DNA of 64,000 nt from Rostrohypoxylon terebratum. Its lineage: Eukaryota > Ascomycota > Sordariomycetes > Xylariales > Hypoxylaceae. The stretch's first letter is position 1; each line of letters opens with the position of its first letter. The stretch covers positions 124,001 to 188,000 of the forward strand of contig MU385899.1 of NCBI GenBank assembly GCA_022497145.1. The letters run 5' to 3'. The position numbers and the translations under genes are program-made. Below are positions 1 through 10,983 of this stretch, in pieces. A model generated the notes under the pieces. The model saw nothing but the letters and a program-made list of their open reading frames with translations. It searched no databases and was not told the DNA's origin.

Positions 1-1
1 G

Positions 2-1054
2 TGTGAGCTGGACAAGATCGTCAACGCCACGATTGCCGCCTGCGATCCCCTTGACGGACGTACCGACGGTGTCGTCTCCCGAACGGACTTGTGCATGCTG
101 AACTTCAACCTAAGCTCTATCATCGGCGAGTCGTACTACTGCGCGGCCGAGAACAGCACCTCTCTTGGCTTCGGCTTCAACAAGAAGCGATCGACTACTC
201 TCCACCCCATGAACATGCGCACCCATAAGCGCCAGGCCCAGGGCAGCACCACCAGCTACCAGCCTGCGCAGAACGGCACCGTCACCGCTGAGGGTGTAGC
301 CGTTGCCCAGGCCATCTACGGCGGCCTGCACAACAGCGCCGGCGAGCGCGCGTACCTCTCGTGGCAGATCGCATCCGAGCTTGGCGATGCGGCTACGACC
401 TACAACAGCGACACTGGGGCCTGGGAGCTCAGCATCCCCAGCACGGGCGGCGAGTACGTGACCAAGTTCATCCAGCTGCTCGACCTAGACAACCTCTCCA
501 ACCTTGACGGCGTGACCTACGACACTCTCGTAGACTGGATCAACACCGGCTTCGTGCGGTACCTGGACAGCCTGCAAACCACACTCCCCGACCTAACACC
601 CTTCCAATCCTCGGGCGGCAAGCTCCTACACTACCACGGCGAATCCGACAGCTCGATCCCGGCCGCCTCCTCGGTGCACTACTACCAATCGGTGCGATCG
701 ATAATGTACTCGAACCTGACGGACTCGGAAGCGCAGTCGGCGATGTCGGACTGGTACCAATTCTACCTGATCCCGGGGGCGGGGCACTGCGGCGCGAACT
801 CGCTGCAGCCGGGCCCGTACCCGCAGAACAACATGCAGATCATGATCGACTGGGTCGAGAACGGCGTGCAGCCCACGCGTCTCAACGCCACCGTCTCCTC
901 TGGCACCAACGAGGGCGAGACCCAGATGCTGTGCCAGTGGCCCGAGCGCCCGCTCTGGTCCGGCAACACCACGGACTTCGATTGCGTCACGGATGAGGCC
1001 TCCACCGACAGCTGGACGTACACTTTCCCCGCGTTCAAGCTACCCGTTTACTAG
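2..1054 (+). CDS. Tannase/feruloyl esterase family protein, C-terminal part (5' end outside window)
   Basis: About 350 residues of an open frame run from the first bases of the window to TAG at 1052-1054; the N-terminal part lies upstream. The family hydrolyses ester bonds of hydrolysable tannins or feruloylated/chlorogenic plant compounds and is normally secreted. Visible hallmarks are the calcium-loop-like segment rich in Asp and Gly between two Cys at the start (CDPLDGRTDG, then a second Cys), the catalytic Asp in GESDSSIP (codon 647-649), and the catalytic His followed by Cys in GAGHCG (His codon 785-787). In fungal FaeB-type enzymes that Cys pairs with one next to the nucleophile. The serine motif itself would be upstream and is not seen. 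Many NxS/T sites fit a secreted glycoprotein. No intron is visible. Tannase and feruloyl esterase cannot be told apart from this part. Confidence 0.9.
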   Translation, partial: CELDKIVNATIAACDPLDGRTDGVVSRTDLCMLNFNLSSIIGESYYCAAENSTSLGFGFNKKRSTTLHPMNMRTHKRQAQGSTTSYQPAQNGTVTAEGVAVAQAIYGGLHNSAGERAYLSWQIASELGDAATTYNSDTGAWELSIPSTGGEYVTKFIQLLDLDNLSNLDGVTYDTLVDWINTGFVRYLDSLQTTLPDLTPFQSSGGKLLHYHGESDSSIPAASSVHYYQSVRSIMYSNLTDSEAQSAMSDWYQFYLIPGAGHCGANSLQPGPYPQNNMQIMIDWVENGVQPTRLNATVSSGTNEGETQMLCQWPERPLWSGNTTDFDCVTDEASTDSWTYTFPAFKLPVY

Positions 1055-1766
1055 ACGGTCAGCACTCGATTATCTACATAGGGACAAAAACAAAATGGGC
1101 ATAGCATGGATGTTTCTCTGGTGTAACTGTATATACGAATTTCTGTCGGTCAAAGGGTAAAGGGGGCAAGTTTGTCAGGAAAGATACCAAATAAAATCTC
1201 GATATGTTTCGTTCTTACATTCGTTTGCTAGCAATGAGAGCTGGCCGCCACTTTTATCGTCCCCCCGATGACATAAGCAATATCTGACTAAGTGATGGTT
1301 ATGTAATGCAATGTTTCGTGGCTTGTCCGGACCTCCGGTGAAAGGTTGACTGTATGCCGTAAGCAGTCTGCTTATCTAAGATCTATATAAGCGACTGCAA
1401 TTTGGACCTGTTTGACAGGTACAGGAGTCATTCGAGTGAGCGGGTCTGAATCAGACACATATTCAGGATAGATAACTATGATACATAAAATAGAGCACCT
1501 TATAAATATTCAAGCATCCTCCATGAAAAAGGGGTTAAATTCAGAACGTCCTTACCCTAAGCCAGGCTTACTAAGAGACTTAACACATTCTAACCAATCA
1601 CATAACACAAGCACCTTCCGCTATACCACATTAGTCATCCCGTCTCAAGCGAAGTAAATGCGGAGTTGAAGCAGCTCACCAAGTCGTCAATTCCCTCAAC
1701 ACTCTCTACCTAGGTCCTAGGTATATATCAAGAAAAAAAAATCATAAACATACCACAACCGCCAAG
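1055..1766. other. Intergenic spacer, esterase 3' / ABM-protein promoter
   Basis: No coding signal on either strand. It holds the 3' flank of the esterase and the promoter of the small ABM-fold gene. An overlapping pair of CCTAGG motifs (1709-1721) and a TATATA element (1722-1727) lie about 40-60 bases before the ATG. Confidence 0.6.
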
Positions 1767-2195
1767 ATGGTCTACACGATAGTCGTGCACCTCCGCTCCA
1801 AGCCCGGCGCAGACAACATCGCCAAAGTGCACGCCAAGCTGAACGAGGCCTCGGCCGTGTACTCCCAGGACAAGGAGACGATCTCCTGGTTCGTGAGTAA
1901 GTGCCTACCCCTACCTACCCCCTTCCCTAATCACACCCATCTCTCCTTATTACCTAAGCAAGGCAAGTACCTAGTGTGTGTGTGCTAAACACCCCCAGTG
2001 CAATCCGTCCACGACCCGCAGGACTTCACGATCGTGGAGCGCTACGAGAACGAGGGCAGCCAGAAGTACCACCTCGAGAACCCCTACTGGCAGACCTTCG
2101 ACCCCTTCGTCAAGCCCCTGCTAGAGAAGCCCATGGACCTGCGCCGCTTCGAGGAGCTGGTTCCCGTTTCCGGCGAGGAGGAGTTGCTTAAGTAA
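1767..2195 (+). CDS. Small antibiotic-biosynthesis-monooxygenase (ABM) fold protein
   Basis: Two exons, 1767-1896 and 1999-2195, encode 108 residues. The intron 1897-1998 starts GTAAGT and ends CCCCAG; an earlier GTGAGT at 1893 would break the frame. The joined product has a beta-strand start (VYTIVVHLRSKPG), a helix with conserved Ala/Lys spacing, then WFVMQS across the splice, the DPQDFTIVERYE strand and a HLENPYW helix. This is the usual order of dimeric ferredoxin-like ABM proteins of about 100 residues. The family includes cofactor-free monooxygenases and proteins of unknown role; no substrate can be assigned. There is no signal peptide or membrane segment. It faces the convergent helicase gene 375 bases downstream. 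Confidence 0.85.
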
Positions 2196-2569
2196 TGTGG
2201 CTTGCCTTACCTAATGTCTTGAGTGGGTTGCGATTCCAATGAAACGAGAGGATGAGATGAGTAAAAAGTTAGTAAGCAAAATGCAAGAGGAAAAGGGGAA
2301 TGAGTAGGATGAGTAAGCCATCCGCTGCGTTACACAAAAGGTGACTAAGCCTGTAGGGTAGACAGACTAGAAAATAGAAAGATAACTTCACCTAGCAATT
2401 CACGCCTGCGACGATATACTTTGCTTAACTCATTAATGCTCTTCAATTCATTCTTATCGTCGTTTCTATTCTCATTTGTACAATGTATGAATATAGAACA
2501 TCCCATTCCTCAACGACCAATATCCAATATCACGCTCACGATGCAATAATAACCCAACCCAACACACCA
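2196..2569. other. Convergent 3' spacer between ABM gene and PRP2
   Basis: AT-rich spacer between two gene ends facing each other; it should carry both polyadenylation regions. Nothing else is seen. Confidence 0.6.
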
Positions 2570-5500
2570 TCACCTCGCCTTTGGCATCTTCCTCTCCTCC
2601 AACTCCTCCAAGTCCTTCTTCTTATGGAAATGGGGCGCGACCTCATTAAGCCACTTGGGCAAAATGGGCATGCAATTCCTCATGTACTCCTTATTCGTCA
2701 GGACCAGCTCATAGTACAGCACCATCTTCTCTGGCGGGTCCGACTTCATCAGCACGGAGCTGGGGTGGATCCACACCGTCGTGTTGTTCTTGACCGTGCG
2801 GTAGCTGTCCCCGCTGCGTTGCAGCTTCGCCGCGTTCGGGAAGAAGCCCGCCGTCAGCGCTTTCTTGATCGGGTCGATGTTCGCTGCGCCGCATGAGCTG
2901 GGCGCCACTTCCACGCGCTCGCACAGCTTCGCGAGCTGGTCGCGCACGTCGCGCGCACGTGTCAGCGAGCGTTGCTGGAGGAAATTCTCGCGAGCCCAGA
3001 TGGGCGAGAAGTCGCTGTCGACCCACTGATTCCAGATGTTCAGGAGTGTCAAGTGATCGCCACCTTCTTTGACGGTAAAGCGGTTGCGAGCGCTGTCGGC
3101 GTGTATCTTCTTGTCTTTTGGCCGGAAGAACAATGCTGACGCCTCGCTCAACATCGACACTATTGATAATACCTCGTCGACGCACTTGAATTTATCTGCA
3201 GCAAGAACGGCCTTGGCGAGCATAGGGTCTGTAGGAAACTCGGCCATCTGTCTTCCAACCTTAGTAAGCTCGCCTTTATGGTTAAGGGCTTGGAGAGCGA
3301 AAAGTTGGTTCAGGGCCCCGATTAGAGATTCTGTTGGAGGTGGGTCCATAAATTCAAACTCAAGGAGTTGATTGATACCTAGTGATTTCAATAGTAAAAC
3401 CACGCTGTTGAGGTTTGTTCTTTGGATTTCCGGCGTAGTAGATTCGTCCATCTCGTTCTCGTACGCATACTTGGTATAAAGTCGAAAGCATTTACCAGGA
3501 GCAACACGACCCGCACGTCCCATACGTTGGTTTGCTGATGCTCGCGAACAGGGGACGACCACTAAGTTTGACATACCCGTTGCTGGGTTGAAGACATTCT
3601 CCTTCACATATCCTGGATCGATAACGTAGATAATGCCATCAATCGTCAAACTTGTCTCGGCAATATTGGTAGCCAAGACAACCTTTCGAGCTCCTTCAGG
3701 TGTGGGTTCGAAGATTTTACTCTGAAGATCTGAGGGGAGATTGGCGTAAATTGGACACACAATCAACTCCTTCACCCGATTCCCAAGTTTTCTCGCAGTA
3801 TCAGTTAATTGCTGCTCCGCAGCTTCGATTTCATCTTGACCAGTCAAAAACACCAATATATCACCTGCGCCCTGAGTGGTATGGATTTGGAAAACGGTCG
3901 TAATAGCTGCCGTCAAGTAGTTGGCTTCTGGGGCGGGAGTAAAATAGACGTCAACATCAAACTTTCGTCCTGGGATGTTGAAAATCGGGCAATCATCAAA
4001 GTACTGCGAAAACTTCTCGGCGTTCATTGTGGCCGAAGAAATCAGGAGTTTTAAATCCGGTCGTTCCCTAGCCAAATCTTTGACTAAGGCAAGCAGGATA
4101 TCGGTATGCACGGTCCGTTCGTGGGCTTCATCAATCATCAAAGCTGCATAGCCCGCCAGGTCCGGTTCCGTCATGAATTCTCGGAGTAGCATACCGTCCG
4201 TCATGTACTTGATGACGGTCTTGTCACTAGTATTATCCTCAAATCGAATCGAATAACCGACCTCTTGCCCGCACTTGACCCCCATTTCTTCCGCGACTCG
4301 GGCTGCTACGCTCATCGCGGCAACTCTTCGGGGCTGTGTACATCCGACTTTAAGGCCCCCTTTCGTATAACCAGCTTCGTGTAAATATTGGGGTAACTGA
4401 GTAGTCTTTCCACTACCCGTCTCACCTACGAGAACGAGAATTTGGTGTGTCTCGAGAGCTGCGATAAAATCATCTCGATATACGTAGATCGGCAAACTTT
4501 TTCGAGTCTCCTGGATAGACAAAGCTTTCTGTTCCGCAGCATCGAGTTGCGCTTGGAGGAATTTCTCCTCCGCCGACATCGCTTTCCTGTCGCCAGTCAT
4601 CGTCGTAGCCTGGGTCCATTGAATGTACTGATCCGGATCGAGAACGGGAGCATACTGATCGTCGTATTCTCTCTCTGCCCTGTTGATCTGGGATTTCGCC
4701 TTTTGCGTCTGCTCTCTCTCCCATTCCTCGTGTTCGGTGGTAAACTTTTCTTGGCCGTATTCATCTCTTTCGACATATCGCTTGTATAGCGCCTCCTCTT
4801 TTCGCTTCTTGTCTATCTTACCCTTCTCGGTGATATAGTCTTCCGGCATGTAGTATCCATCGCGATGGTCGTCGATTCGTAGTCGTTCCTCGGCCAGCCG
4901 CAAGATTTCTCGGTTCTTGGCGAATTCGGCTTTTTCGCGTTCAGATAACCGTACTCCGCTCCTCAATTCTTCAGTCTCTTCCGCAACTTGTTTTCGCAGC
5001 AATGCTAGTTTTTCCGTCTCCCGCTTTTTCAGGTAAGCTTGCCTCGAGTGTTGACGGAAGTCGGACATGGCAGCTCTATTTGAAGCGAGTTCCTCGGCTA
5101 GACGTTGACGTTCCTTCTCTGCTCTATTCTCGGACTTTGACTTGCCCCCATCTCTTTCCTTCAGTCGCTTAGCAAAGGCCTCCCTCTCAGCTATGTCGCG
5201 CGCGGTATCGGATTCGGCACCAGCGTCCGCGTCCACCTCATCTCGTTCGTCATGGCTTAGCTTTACGCGTTTGCGGTCAGACTCTTTGAATTCTGGTTCC
5301 TCGTCACGCCCGTCATCGGAAGGTTCCGGCTCACTTCCCGGCTCCTCGTCCCCCCATCTATCATCGAAGTCATCCTGACCGCGCTTCCGTATTGACTTTG
5401 ATTTCGTTCTGTGCGAATCTCGACGAGGCGAGCGGCTACGACTTCGGGTGCGATCCGACTTATGATGCGACTCATGTCGAGAACCAGATTTTTTATCATC

Positions 5501-5599
5501 GTCGCGACGTTTATGCCTAGACTTCTTCTCTTTCTCGACTCTCTGCGGCCCTACTTCATCGGCGTCCATAGGGACGAAAGCATACCGTTTGCCGCTCAT
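2570..5599 (-). CDS. prp2: Pre-mRNA-splicing DEAH-box ATP-dependent RNA helicase Prp2/Cdc28 (DHX16)
   Basis: Single exon of 1009 codons, ATG at 5599. Prp2-type helicases bind the assembled spliceosome and use ATP hydrolysis to activate it before the first transesterification. Residues 1-80 are Arg/Ser/Lys/Asp-rich, then comes a long charged, helical N-terminal extension to about residue 360. The helicase core shows motif [10 protein letters not shown] (392-400), [10 protein letters not shown] (Ia), DEAH (490-493), SAT (521-523) and QRMGRAGR (motif VI, 691-698), followed by the winged-helix/ratchet and OB-type C-terminal region ([21 protein letters not shown]). DEAH plus this tail separates it from DEAD-box proteins. 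The N-terminal extension and overall length fit Prp2/DHX16 better than Prp16, Prp22 or Prp43. Absence of introns in such a long gene is notable. It is transcribed divergently from the ER Hsp40 gene. Confidence 0.93.
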   Translation of the reverse strand: MSGKRYAFVPMDADEVGPQRVEKEKKSRHKRRDDDKKSGSRHESHHKSDRTRSRSRSPRRDSHRTKSKSIRKRGQDDFDDRWGDEEPGSEPEPSDDGRDEEPEFKESDRKRVKLSHDERDEVDADAGAESDTARDIAEREAFAKRLKERDGGKSKSENRAEKERQRLAEELASNRAAMSDFRQHSRQAYLKKRETEKLALLRKQVAEETEELRSGVRLSEREKAEFAKNREILRLAEERLRIDDHRDGYYMPEDYITEKGKIDKKRKEEALYKRYVERDEYGQEKFTTEHEEWEREQTQKAKSQINRAEREYDDQYAPVLDPDQYIQWTQATTMTGDRKAMSAEEKFLQAQLDAAEQKALSIQETRKSLPIYVYRDDFIAALETHQILVLVGETGSGKTTQLPQYLHEAGYTKGGLKVGCTQPRRVAAMSVAARVAEEMGVKCGQEVGYSIRFEDNTSDKTVIKYMTDGMLLREFMTEPDLAGYAALMIDEAHERTVHTDILLALVKDLARERPDLKLLISSATMNAEKFSQYFDDCPIFNIPGRKFDVDVYFTPAPEANYLTAAITTVFQIHTTQGAGDILVFLTGQDEIEAAEQQLTDTARKLGNRVKELIVCPIYANLPSDLQSKIFEPTPEGARKVVLATNIAETSLTIDGIIYVIDPGYVKENVFNPATGMSNLVVVPCSRASANQRMGRAGRVAPGKCFRLYTKYAYENEMDESTTPEIQRTNLNSVVLLLKSLGINQLLEFEFMDPPPTESLIGALNQLFALQALNHKGELTKVGRQMAEFPTDPMLAKAVLAADKFKCVDEVLSIVSMLSEASALFFRPKDKKIHADSARNRFTVKEGGDHLTLLNIWNQWVDSDFSPIWARENFLQQRSLTRARDVRDQLAKLCERVEVAPSSCGAANIDPIKKALTAGFFPNAAKLQRSGDSYRTVKNNTTVWIHPSSVLMKSDPPEKMVLYYELVLTNKEYMRNCMPILPKWLNEVAPHFHKKKDLEELEERKMPKAR

Positions 5600-6440
5600 G
5601 TTTGATTTTTGTAGTCGGGTTGCTGTTGCCTAGGGGTTTGGGGTGATATCCCAAGACCTTCAGGGTTGCTGGGGAAATCTCGAAGAATTCCCCAGTGTTT
5701 AGGATTTGGGCTTGTTGGGCTTGTTTGGTAGTAGCAGCAGCGCCGTAGGAATCTGCGGGAATCTGCGGATGGTGATGTGAAGGATGATAGTGACGAGGTG
5801 AGGAAGGATGAGAATGTCGCGGTTGAAGCTTGCCTAGTAGCGTTTGTAGCTTGGTATTTTTTGGAGCAGATTGGTTATAGTGGAGTCATCTGAACGCATC
5901 ATCCAATCAGATCACTAACCGTTGTTGAGATGAATGTGAATCTCCACTGAATAAGGTTAACAGGGCTTATCTTATCATAGCGGGTCTGAATTCCCAGCTC
6001 GGCGGCCTTTTTACCACGTTGACACGCTGGTGTTTTCTGGCATTTTTTGTACTTTCTGTACCTTTTTTCGAGGGTCGACGCTACCATTAGGAATTAGCTG
6101 CGTCCGTGGACCTTCTGGCTTCCTTCTAAACCATTTTCAACTTTTCTAAACCATAAATAAGGTTCCCAAATTGTATATCTCAAAATACCACGCTGGCCAA
6201 TTCTACATAAACTTACCAAGCTACTAAGCTTTCGAGCTTCAGCGTTCCCACGTTGATCAATTTCCATCCATGGGACAATCGTCGTTCACAGGTGTTACTA
6301 TCTCACCCATAAAATCACCTATATCTTGATTGAATATATAAGAATCTTTTGTCGTCTAGATTAAAGAAAAAAATACATATATTCATCATTGGCGATTAGC
6401 GGTTGAAAAGGCTTGCGCAAGCCGCCATCATTTTGGCACG
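5600..6440. other. Divergent promoter region PRP2 / SCJ1
   Basis: 841-base spacer between two start codons pointing away from each other. The right half is AT-rich with a TATATAAG-like element near 6335-6343, about 100 bases before the SCJ1 ATG. Short open frames here (for example minus strand 5899-6087) have no family features and are not called. Confidence 0.55.
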
Positions 6441-7842
6441 ATGCTACTACGATGGGCGACCCTCGGGTTGCTCTTTATCCTAGCCCAGCTTGCCTTCTGC
6501 GCTGAGGATTTTTACAAGGTTCGTGTTATATTGTCGCAGAAAACCATCAGCGATCTGGTACTAATCGTCTACAATCAGATCCTAGGAGTAAATCGTGATG
6601 CGACAGAGAAGCAAATCAAATCTGCATATAAGCAGCTAAGTAAAAAATACCATCCTGATAAGAACCCGTAAATCCACCCCTCCATCACTCATCATTCATC
6701 ACTCTATCACGGCAAACAATGCCCAACACCAAAATCAAGTGACTAACTTACCGCGATCCAGAGGCGACCCAACAGCCAAGGACAAATTCGTCGAGGTATC
6801 CGAAGCCTACGAAGCGCTATCAGATCCCGAGTCGCGGAAGATATACGACCAGTACGGGCACGAGGGATTGAAACAACGCAGCCAAGGCGGCGGACATCAC
6901 CACGACCCCTTCGACCTATTCAGCCGCTTCTTCGGTGGCGGGGGTCACTACCAGCGAGGGCAGCCGCGCGGCCACGACATCGAGATCAAGGTCGGCATCA
7001 GCCTGCGCGACTTCTACAACGGCCGCGACACGGAGTTCCAATGGGAAAAACAGCAAATCTGTGAGGAGTGCGACGGCACGGGGTCCTCCGACGGCCAGGT
7101 CGACACCTGCGGTCACTGCGCCGGTCGTGGTGTCCGAATCGTCAAGCACCAGCTCGCGCCCGGCATGTTCCAGCAGATCCAGACTACGTGCGACGCTTGC
7201 GGCGGGCGTGGAAAGACTATCAAGCACAAGTGTCCCGTCTGCGGCGGCAATAGGGTTGTCCGCAAGCAGACCACCGTGTCCCTGAAGGTCGAGCGTGGTG
7301 TTGCGCGTGACGCTAAGATCATCTACGAGAACGAAGCCGACGCAAGTCCCGACTGGGTCGCCGGCGATCTCGTCGTTACTCTCGTCGAGAAGGAGCCTGA
7401 TTTTGCGGAGAACCCTGATCAGGTGGATGGAACTTTCTTCCGCCGTAAGGGCGACGACCTCTTCTGGCGCGAGGTTCTGTCTCTGCGCGAAGCCTGGATG
7501 GGCGATTGGACACGCAACCTCACACACTTGGACGGCCACGTCGTGAGGCTAGGGCGTAAGCGTGGTGAGGTCGTACAGCCAGGACATGTCGAGACAGTTA
7601 TGGGTGAAGGAATGCCGATATGGCATGAAGACGGGGACTCGGTATACCACCAATACCAGTTCGGCAAGCTATATGTCGAGTACGTCGTGGTCCTGCCTGA
7701 CCAGATGGAGTCAGGGATGGAAAAGGAATTCTGGTCCGTGTGGCAGAAATGGAGGGGGAAGAACGGGATCGACCTGCAAAAGGACAGTGGCAGACCGGAG
7801 GTTCCCGAACCCGCCGCTAAGGGGGGCAAAGATGAGTTGTAA
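6441..7842 (+). CDS. scj1: ER-lumenal DnaJ/Hsp40 co-chaperone, Scj1 type, with KDEL tail
   Basis: Three exons (6441-6518, 6579-6667, 6762-7842) give 415 residues. Introns 6519-6578 and 6668-6761 have CTAAT and CTAAC branch sites. The first 20 residues form a hydrophobic signal peptide ending near AFCAED. The J domain follows, with the HPD triad at 51-53 that stimulates Hsp70 ATPase. Next come a Gly/His/Phe-rich linker, four CxxCxGxG-type zinc-binding units (Cys 156/159, 172/175, 199/202, 213/216; the last ends GGN instead of GxG), and two client-binding beta domains. The protein ends in KDEL (412-415), the ER-retrieval signal also found on yeast Scj1. It is therefore a type I Hsp40 partner of lumenal BiP/Kar2, acting in folding and ER-associated degradation. 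The first intron is a multiple of three without a stop. Confidence 0.93.
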
Positions 7843-8360
7843 TGATACCTGGCACCCATACAATAGATATAGAGGATGCAATAGATGCATGCAGAGTACG
7901 AAACGAAAGCCTTCCTTTCGCACGGTGTGAGATTCGGGATGGCTCCCTGACTAATAAAGAATTGGGGATATTTGTGCTCAGGGTTAGGAAGTTAAGGCCT
8001 ACAGAGCCAATCATCTTTAGCCGAACTAAAGCTGAATTTGGGTACGACTGTGAGACTATCCCTGTCAAGAACGTCTGGGAGCGCGTATAATCGTGCTGGC
8101 GAGTCAAATAGGGCTATGTTTTATTTTTCGACCTGGCGCGACTAACGGCTACGAGTATAAATACGACCCGATACCCGCCCCGATTCCCAAGCCTCAACCC
8201 CCCCTCACCCGCTTCCCCATTCCTCTCCCTCTTCCCCCCATCAGCTTGTCCTCTTCTCCCTCCCTCCTTCTTGCTCACCCCCTTTTCCCATTTCCCCCCC
8301 TTTTCACCAGACACCAACCCACCACTACCACTACTACTACCACCATCACCTACCACCACA
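7843..8360. other. Spacer SCJ1 3' / methyltransferase promoter
   Basis: Holds the SCJ1 3' flank, then a long C/T-rich tract (about 8165-8355) that is a typical fungal core-promoter and leader just before the methyltransferase ATG. A short frame overlapping the SCJ1 stop (7842-8090) has no family features. Confidence 0.6.
8154..8163 (+). promoter_or_regulatory. Candidate TATA box of the methyltransferase gene
   Basis: TATAAATA-like element within GAGTATAAATACG, followed directly by a pyrimidine-rich tract and about 200 bases before the ATG at 8361. Assignment rests on motif and position only. Confidence 0.4.
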
Positions 8361-9494
8361 ATGTCGACCCCCCAACCAACCCTCAAAGAAACGATCCTCG
8401 GGTTCCTCAACCCCTGGGTCTTCCTCTCCCTCTCGGCCTCGTGCCTGCCACGCACGATCCTCAACCTGCTCAAGGAGGGGCGGTACGGCGTGCTGTTCTC
8501 GCCGTCCCAATTGCAGGAGGCGTGGTTTACGCAATTCTGGACGACGGTGGCGGGCCCCAACATCCGGGTCAACGCGGGCGAGCGCGTGGTGCCGCTGCTG
8601 CAGGGGCGCGTGACGCGCGGCGAGGTCACGGAGTCCAAGGTCGGGCCCGCGATCGGGGGCACCGTGCTCGAGGTCGGCGCCGGCGCCGGGCTCTGGGTCG
8701 ACATGTACCGGCAGGTAGCGCAGATCTCGCCCTCCCCCTCGCCCCCCTCCGCGGACGGCCTGACCCACCGCGCCGGGAAAAGCGCAGCCCAAGAAGGCGT
8801 GATAACGCGCATCTACGGCGTCGAGCCGAACCCGAACCAGCACCCCCACCTGCGTCGCGCGATCGCCGCCGCCTCCCTCGAGTCCGCGTACCAGATCGTG
8901 CCGGTCGGCATCGAGGACCTGGATAACGGCGCGCTGTGGGACGGCCGCGTCGAGAAGGGCAGCGTCGACTGCATTGTCTCCATCCTCTGCTTGTGCAGCA
9001 TCCCCGACCCGGACACGAATATCCGCGAGCTGTACTCCTACCTCAAGAAGGGCGGCCGCTGGTACGTCTACGAGCACGTCCGCTGCGAGTATAGCTGGTA
9101 TATGAGGTTGTATCAACGTGAGTTTTGCGGTTTTATTCCGGTCTTTTTTTTTTTCAAAAGAAGAAAAGAGAAGGGGGGGTGGTGGTGTTACCCCCTTTTT
9201 TTTAAGTTTTTGCGCGATTGATTTTTTGTGTGGGATTCGGGTGGGGAAAAGGGGGGCAAGGGAAAAGAAAAGGAGAATGACGTGGGCACATAATAAAATA
9301 ACATACTGACAATTACTTCAACAGGCTTGGTCAACGTATTCTGGCCTCACTTTCTCGGCGGGTGTTTGCTTACCCGACAGACGGAGAAGACGATTCGGGA
9401 GGCGGGCCCTTGGGAGCATATCGATGTCGCGCGGCCTCCAATTGAGCCGTGGTACGGCGTCGTTCCTCACATGCTGGGTGTTTTCACGAAATAG
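8361..9494 (+). CDS. SAM-dependent methyltransferase, class I (METTL7/TMT1-like)
   Basis: Exons 8361-9117 and 9325-9494 encode 308 residues; the intron 9118-9324 (GTGAGT to TTCAACAG) holds poly-T and G-rich runs. The start was chosen at MSTPQPT because upstream frame residues are Pro/Thr-rich leader sequence. Residues 15-37 form a hydrophobic segment that could anchor the protein to a membrane. The SAM-binding glycine loop is VLEVGAGAGLW (102-112), the acidic residue after strand 2 is in GVEPNP, and the post-II/III region reads VDCIVSILCLCSI. The segment LKKGGRWYVYEHV is typical of the Methyltransf_11/METTL7 group. The second exon supplies the closing strands (GPWEHIDV, PWYGVVPHMLGVF). The substrate is unknown; small thiol or lipid methylation in the family is only a guide. 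Confidence 0.87.
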
Positions 9495-9790
9495 AAGGAA
9501 TCCCTTTACGAGAATGCAACGATTTCATGAAACATATTTCGGCTTTTGATTTTCTATTATTCCCATCTCCATGTCATTTTCATGATTGGCAGTTTTACCT
9601 ACCGAGCCAATCAGGTATCGCTAGGATGTCGCTTCTTATTTCACAAATTATTCTTTTTGTATTACGATGAAGTTTTCTTAAAAGGTTTTTCTTTAGAAGG
9701 TTCCTTATTATTAGAGATAGTTAGGTAGGTAATATACATTCATAACCGTCGCCTCATTCCCTCGTCTCGTCGAATGACAACATTTCAATC

Positions 9791-10983
9791 TCACAAGCCC
9801 TTATGCCCATGTTTGTGACCGCCGTGTTCAACGATAGGTTCACCGACGTGTTCTCGCAAAACAGAAGGGGGTACCTGAGCAGCGTCCGTGGGATCTTTGG
9901 CAGCAGAATTCCCACTTCCAGAAAACATTAACGAATTATAAAAGGATAGTCGAAAGTAGAGTAGCGAGGCGGTAAATGCGTACTTACGACTGGTAAGTTT
10001 TGTTGCCGCCGACCGTCTTGGAGCCGTCGAGGTCCGAATCAACACGTGGGTCTAGTTTGTTCACGACATCGCTCTTGTGAGGACCGGCAGTGTTAGGTGC
10101 GGGACCTGGGCCGGAGTGTGCTGCGTGCGTCCCAGTCACACCTTGGCTGTGAGTTCCAGTCGTTCCAGTGCCATAACCGGCGCCCGTTGCACCAGCTGCA
10201 CCAGCTGCACCAGCTGCACCAGTTGCGCCGTGAGTATCGTGAATGCCGGTAGTACCATGAGTACCGGTGGTACCATGAGAACCGGTGGTACCGTGAGTAC
10301 CGGTGGTACCATGAGCGCCGTGAGCGCCGTGGGTTCCATGAGTTCCGTGGGTACCAGTAGCACCAGTACCGGCTGTGCCATACCCTGTACCAGCAGTGGT
10401 GCTTGAAGGAGCGTATCCAGAACCCGTCGTTCCGGCTGTACCAGAGCTGCCGTACGTATTTCCAACGGTGCGGCTACCATCTCTATCACTGTCTACGCCT
10501 ATATTGAACTTAGTGTCAAATTCAGAACTCAAGAAATTCAGACTTACGAGGATCAGCAGCGTTGGCTAGACGAGAGTTGTGTGGGCCAGCAACTCCTTCA
10601 GGACCACTGCCACCGTAGTCACCAGCAGCATTGCCTGCATAGCGACCAGATTGGTCCGAGTCGATCCTGGGGTCAGCCTTGTTGGCGATGTTTGATTGAT
10701 GAGGCCCGGAGGTTGTCTGTCCCGTGGCACCAGTGTAGCCCGTAGTGCCCGTGGTACCTAAGGTTCCGTGGGTGTAGTTGTCTCCAGATGCGTACGGCTG
10801 AGAGCCACCAATGGTCGAGCCAGGTGCAGCACGGTGGTCTCGGTCGCTGTCGACTCTGGGGTCAGCAGCGTTAGCAACGCGGTTGTTGTGAGGTCCGTGA
10901 GTGCCTTCTGGGGCACCTTGGTTTGTGGTGGAAGAGTGGTTGCCAGACACAGCCTCCTTGACTTTGTTGATAACGCCGGACAT
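9791..10983 (-). CDS. Hydrophilic repeat protein with GPHxS..DPRxDSD repeats and a collagen-like Gly-X-Y tract
   Basis: Three exons on the minus strand (10983-10548, 10498-9988, 9914-9791) give 356 residues; introns are 49 and 73 nt and both start GTAAGT. Four copies of a unit of the form GPHxSxxxNxxDPRxDSDxxG lie near residues 30-51, 93-114, 133-154 and 284-304; intron 1 cuts the third copy between Arg and Val. Between copies 3 and 4 (about 191-253) is a run of roughly 20 Gly-X-Y triplets, mostly GTH, GTT and GAA, with one Gly-to-Asp break. The C-terminus is a short conserved-looking tail ending in a Gly/His/Lys-rich stretch. The product is hydrophilic, with no signal peptide and almost no aromatic residues. 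Related fungal proteins are often called stress or cell-surface proteins, but I cannot assign a function. A LEA-like protective role is an inference from composition. Confidence 0.85.
10186..10360. repeat. Minisatellite inside the Gly-X-Y coding tract
   Basis: Two blocks of short tandem units: three near-identical 9-base CCAGCTGCA units near 10195-10222, and about five 18-base units of the ACCGGTGGTACCATGAGT type from 10245 to 10330. Unit lengths are multiples of three, so copy-number change would keep frame. Confidence 0.8.

Noticed and set aside
7842..8090. 82-codon plus-strand frame overlapping the SCJ1 stop
   Set aside because: No family features; lies in the presumed 3' UTR and has no promoter of its own.
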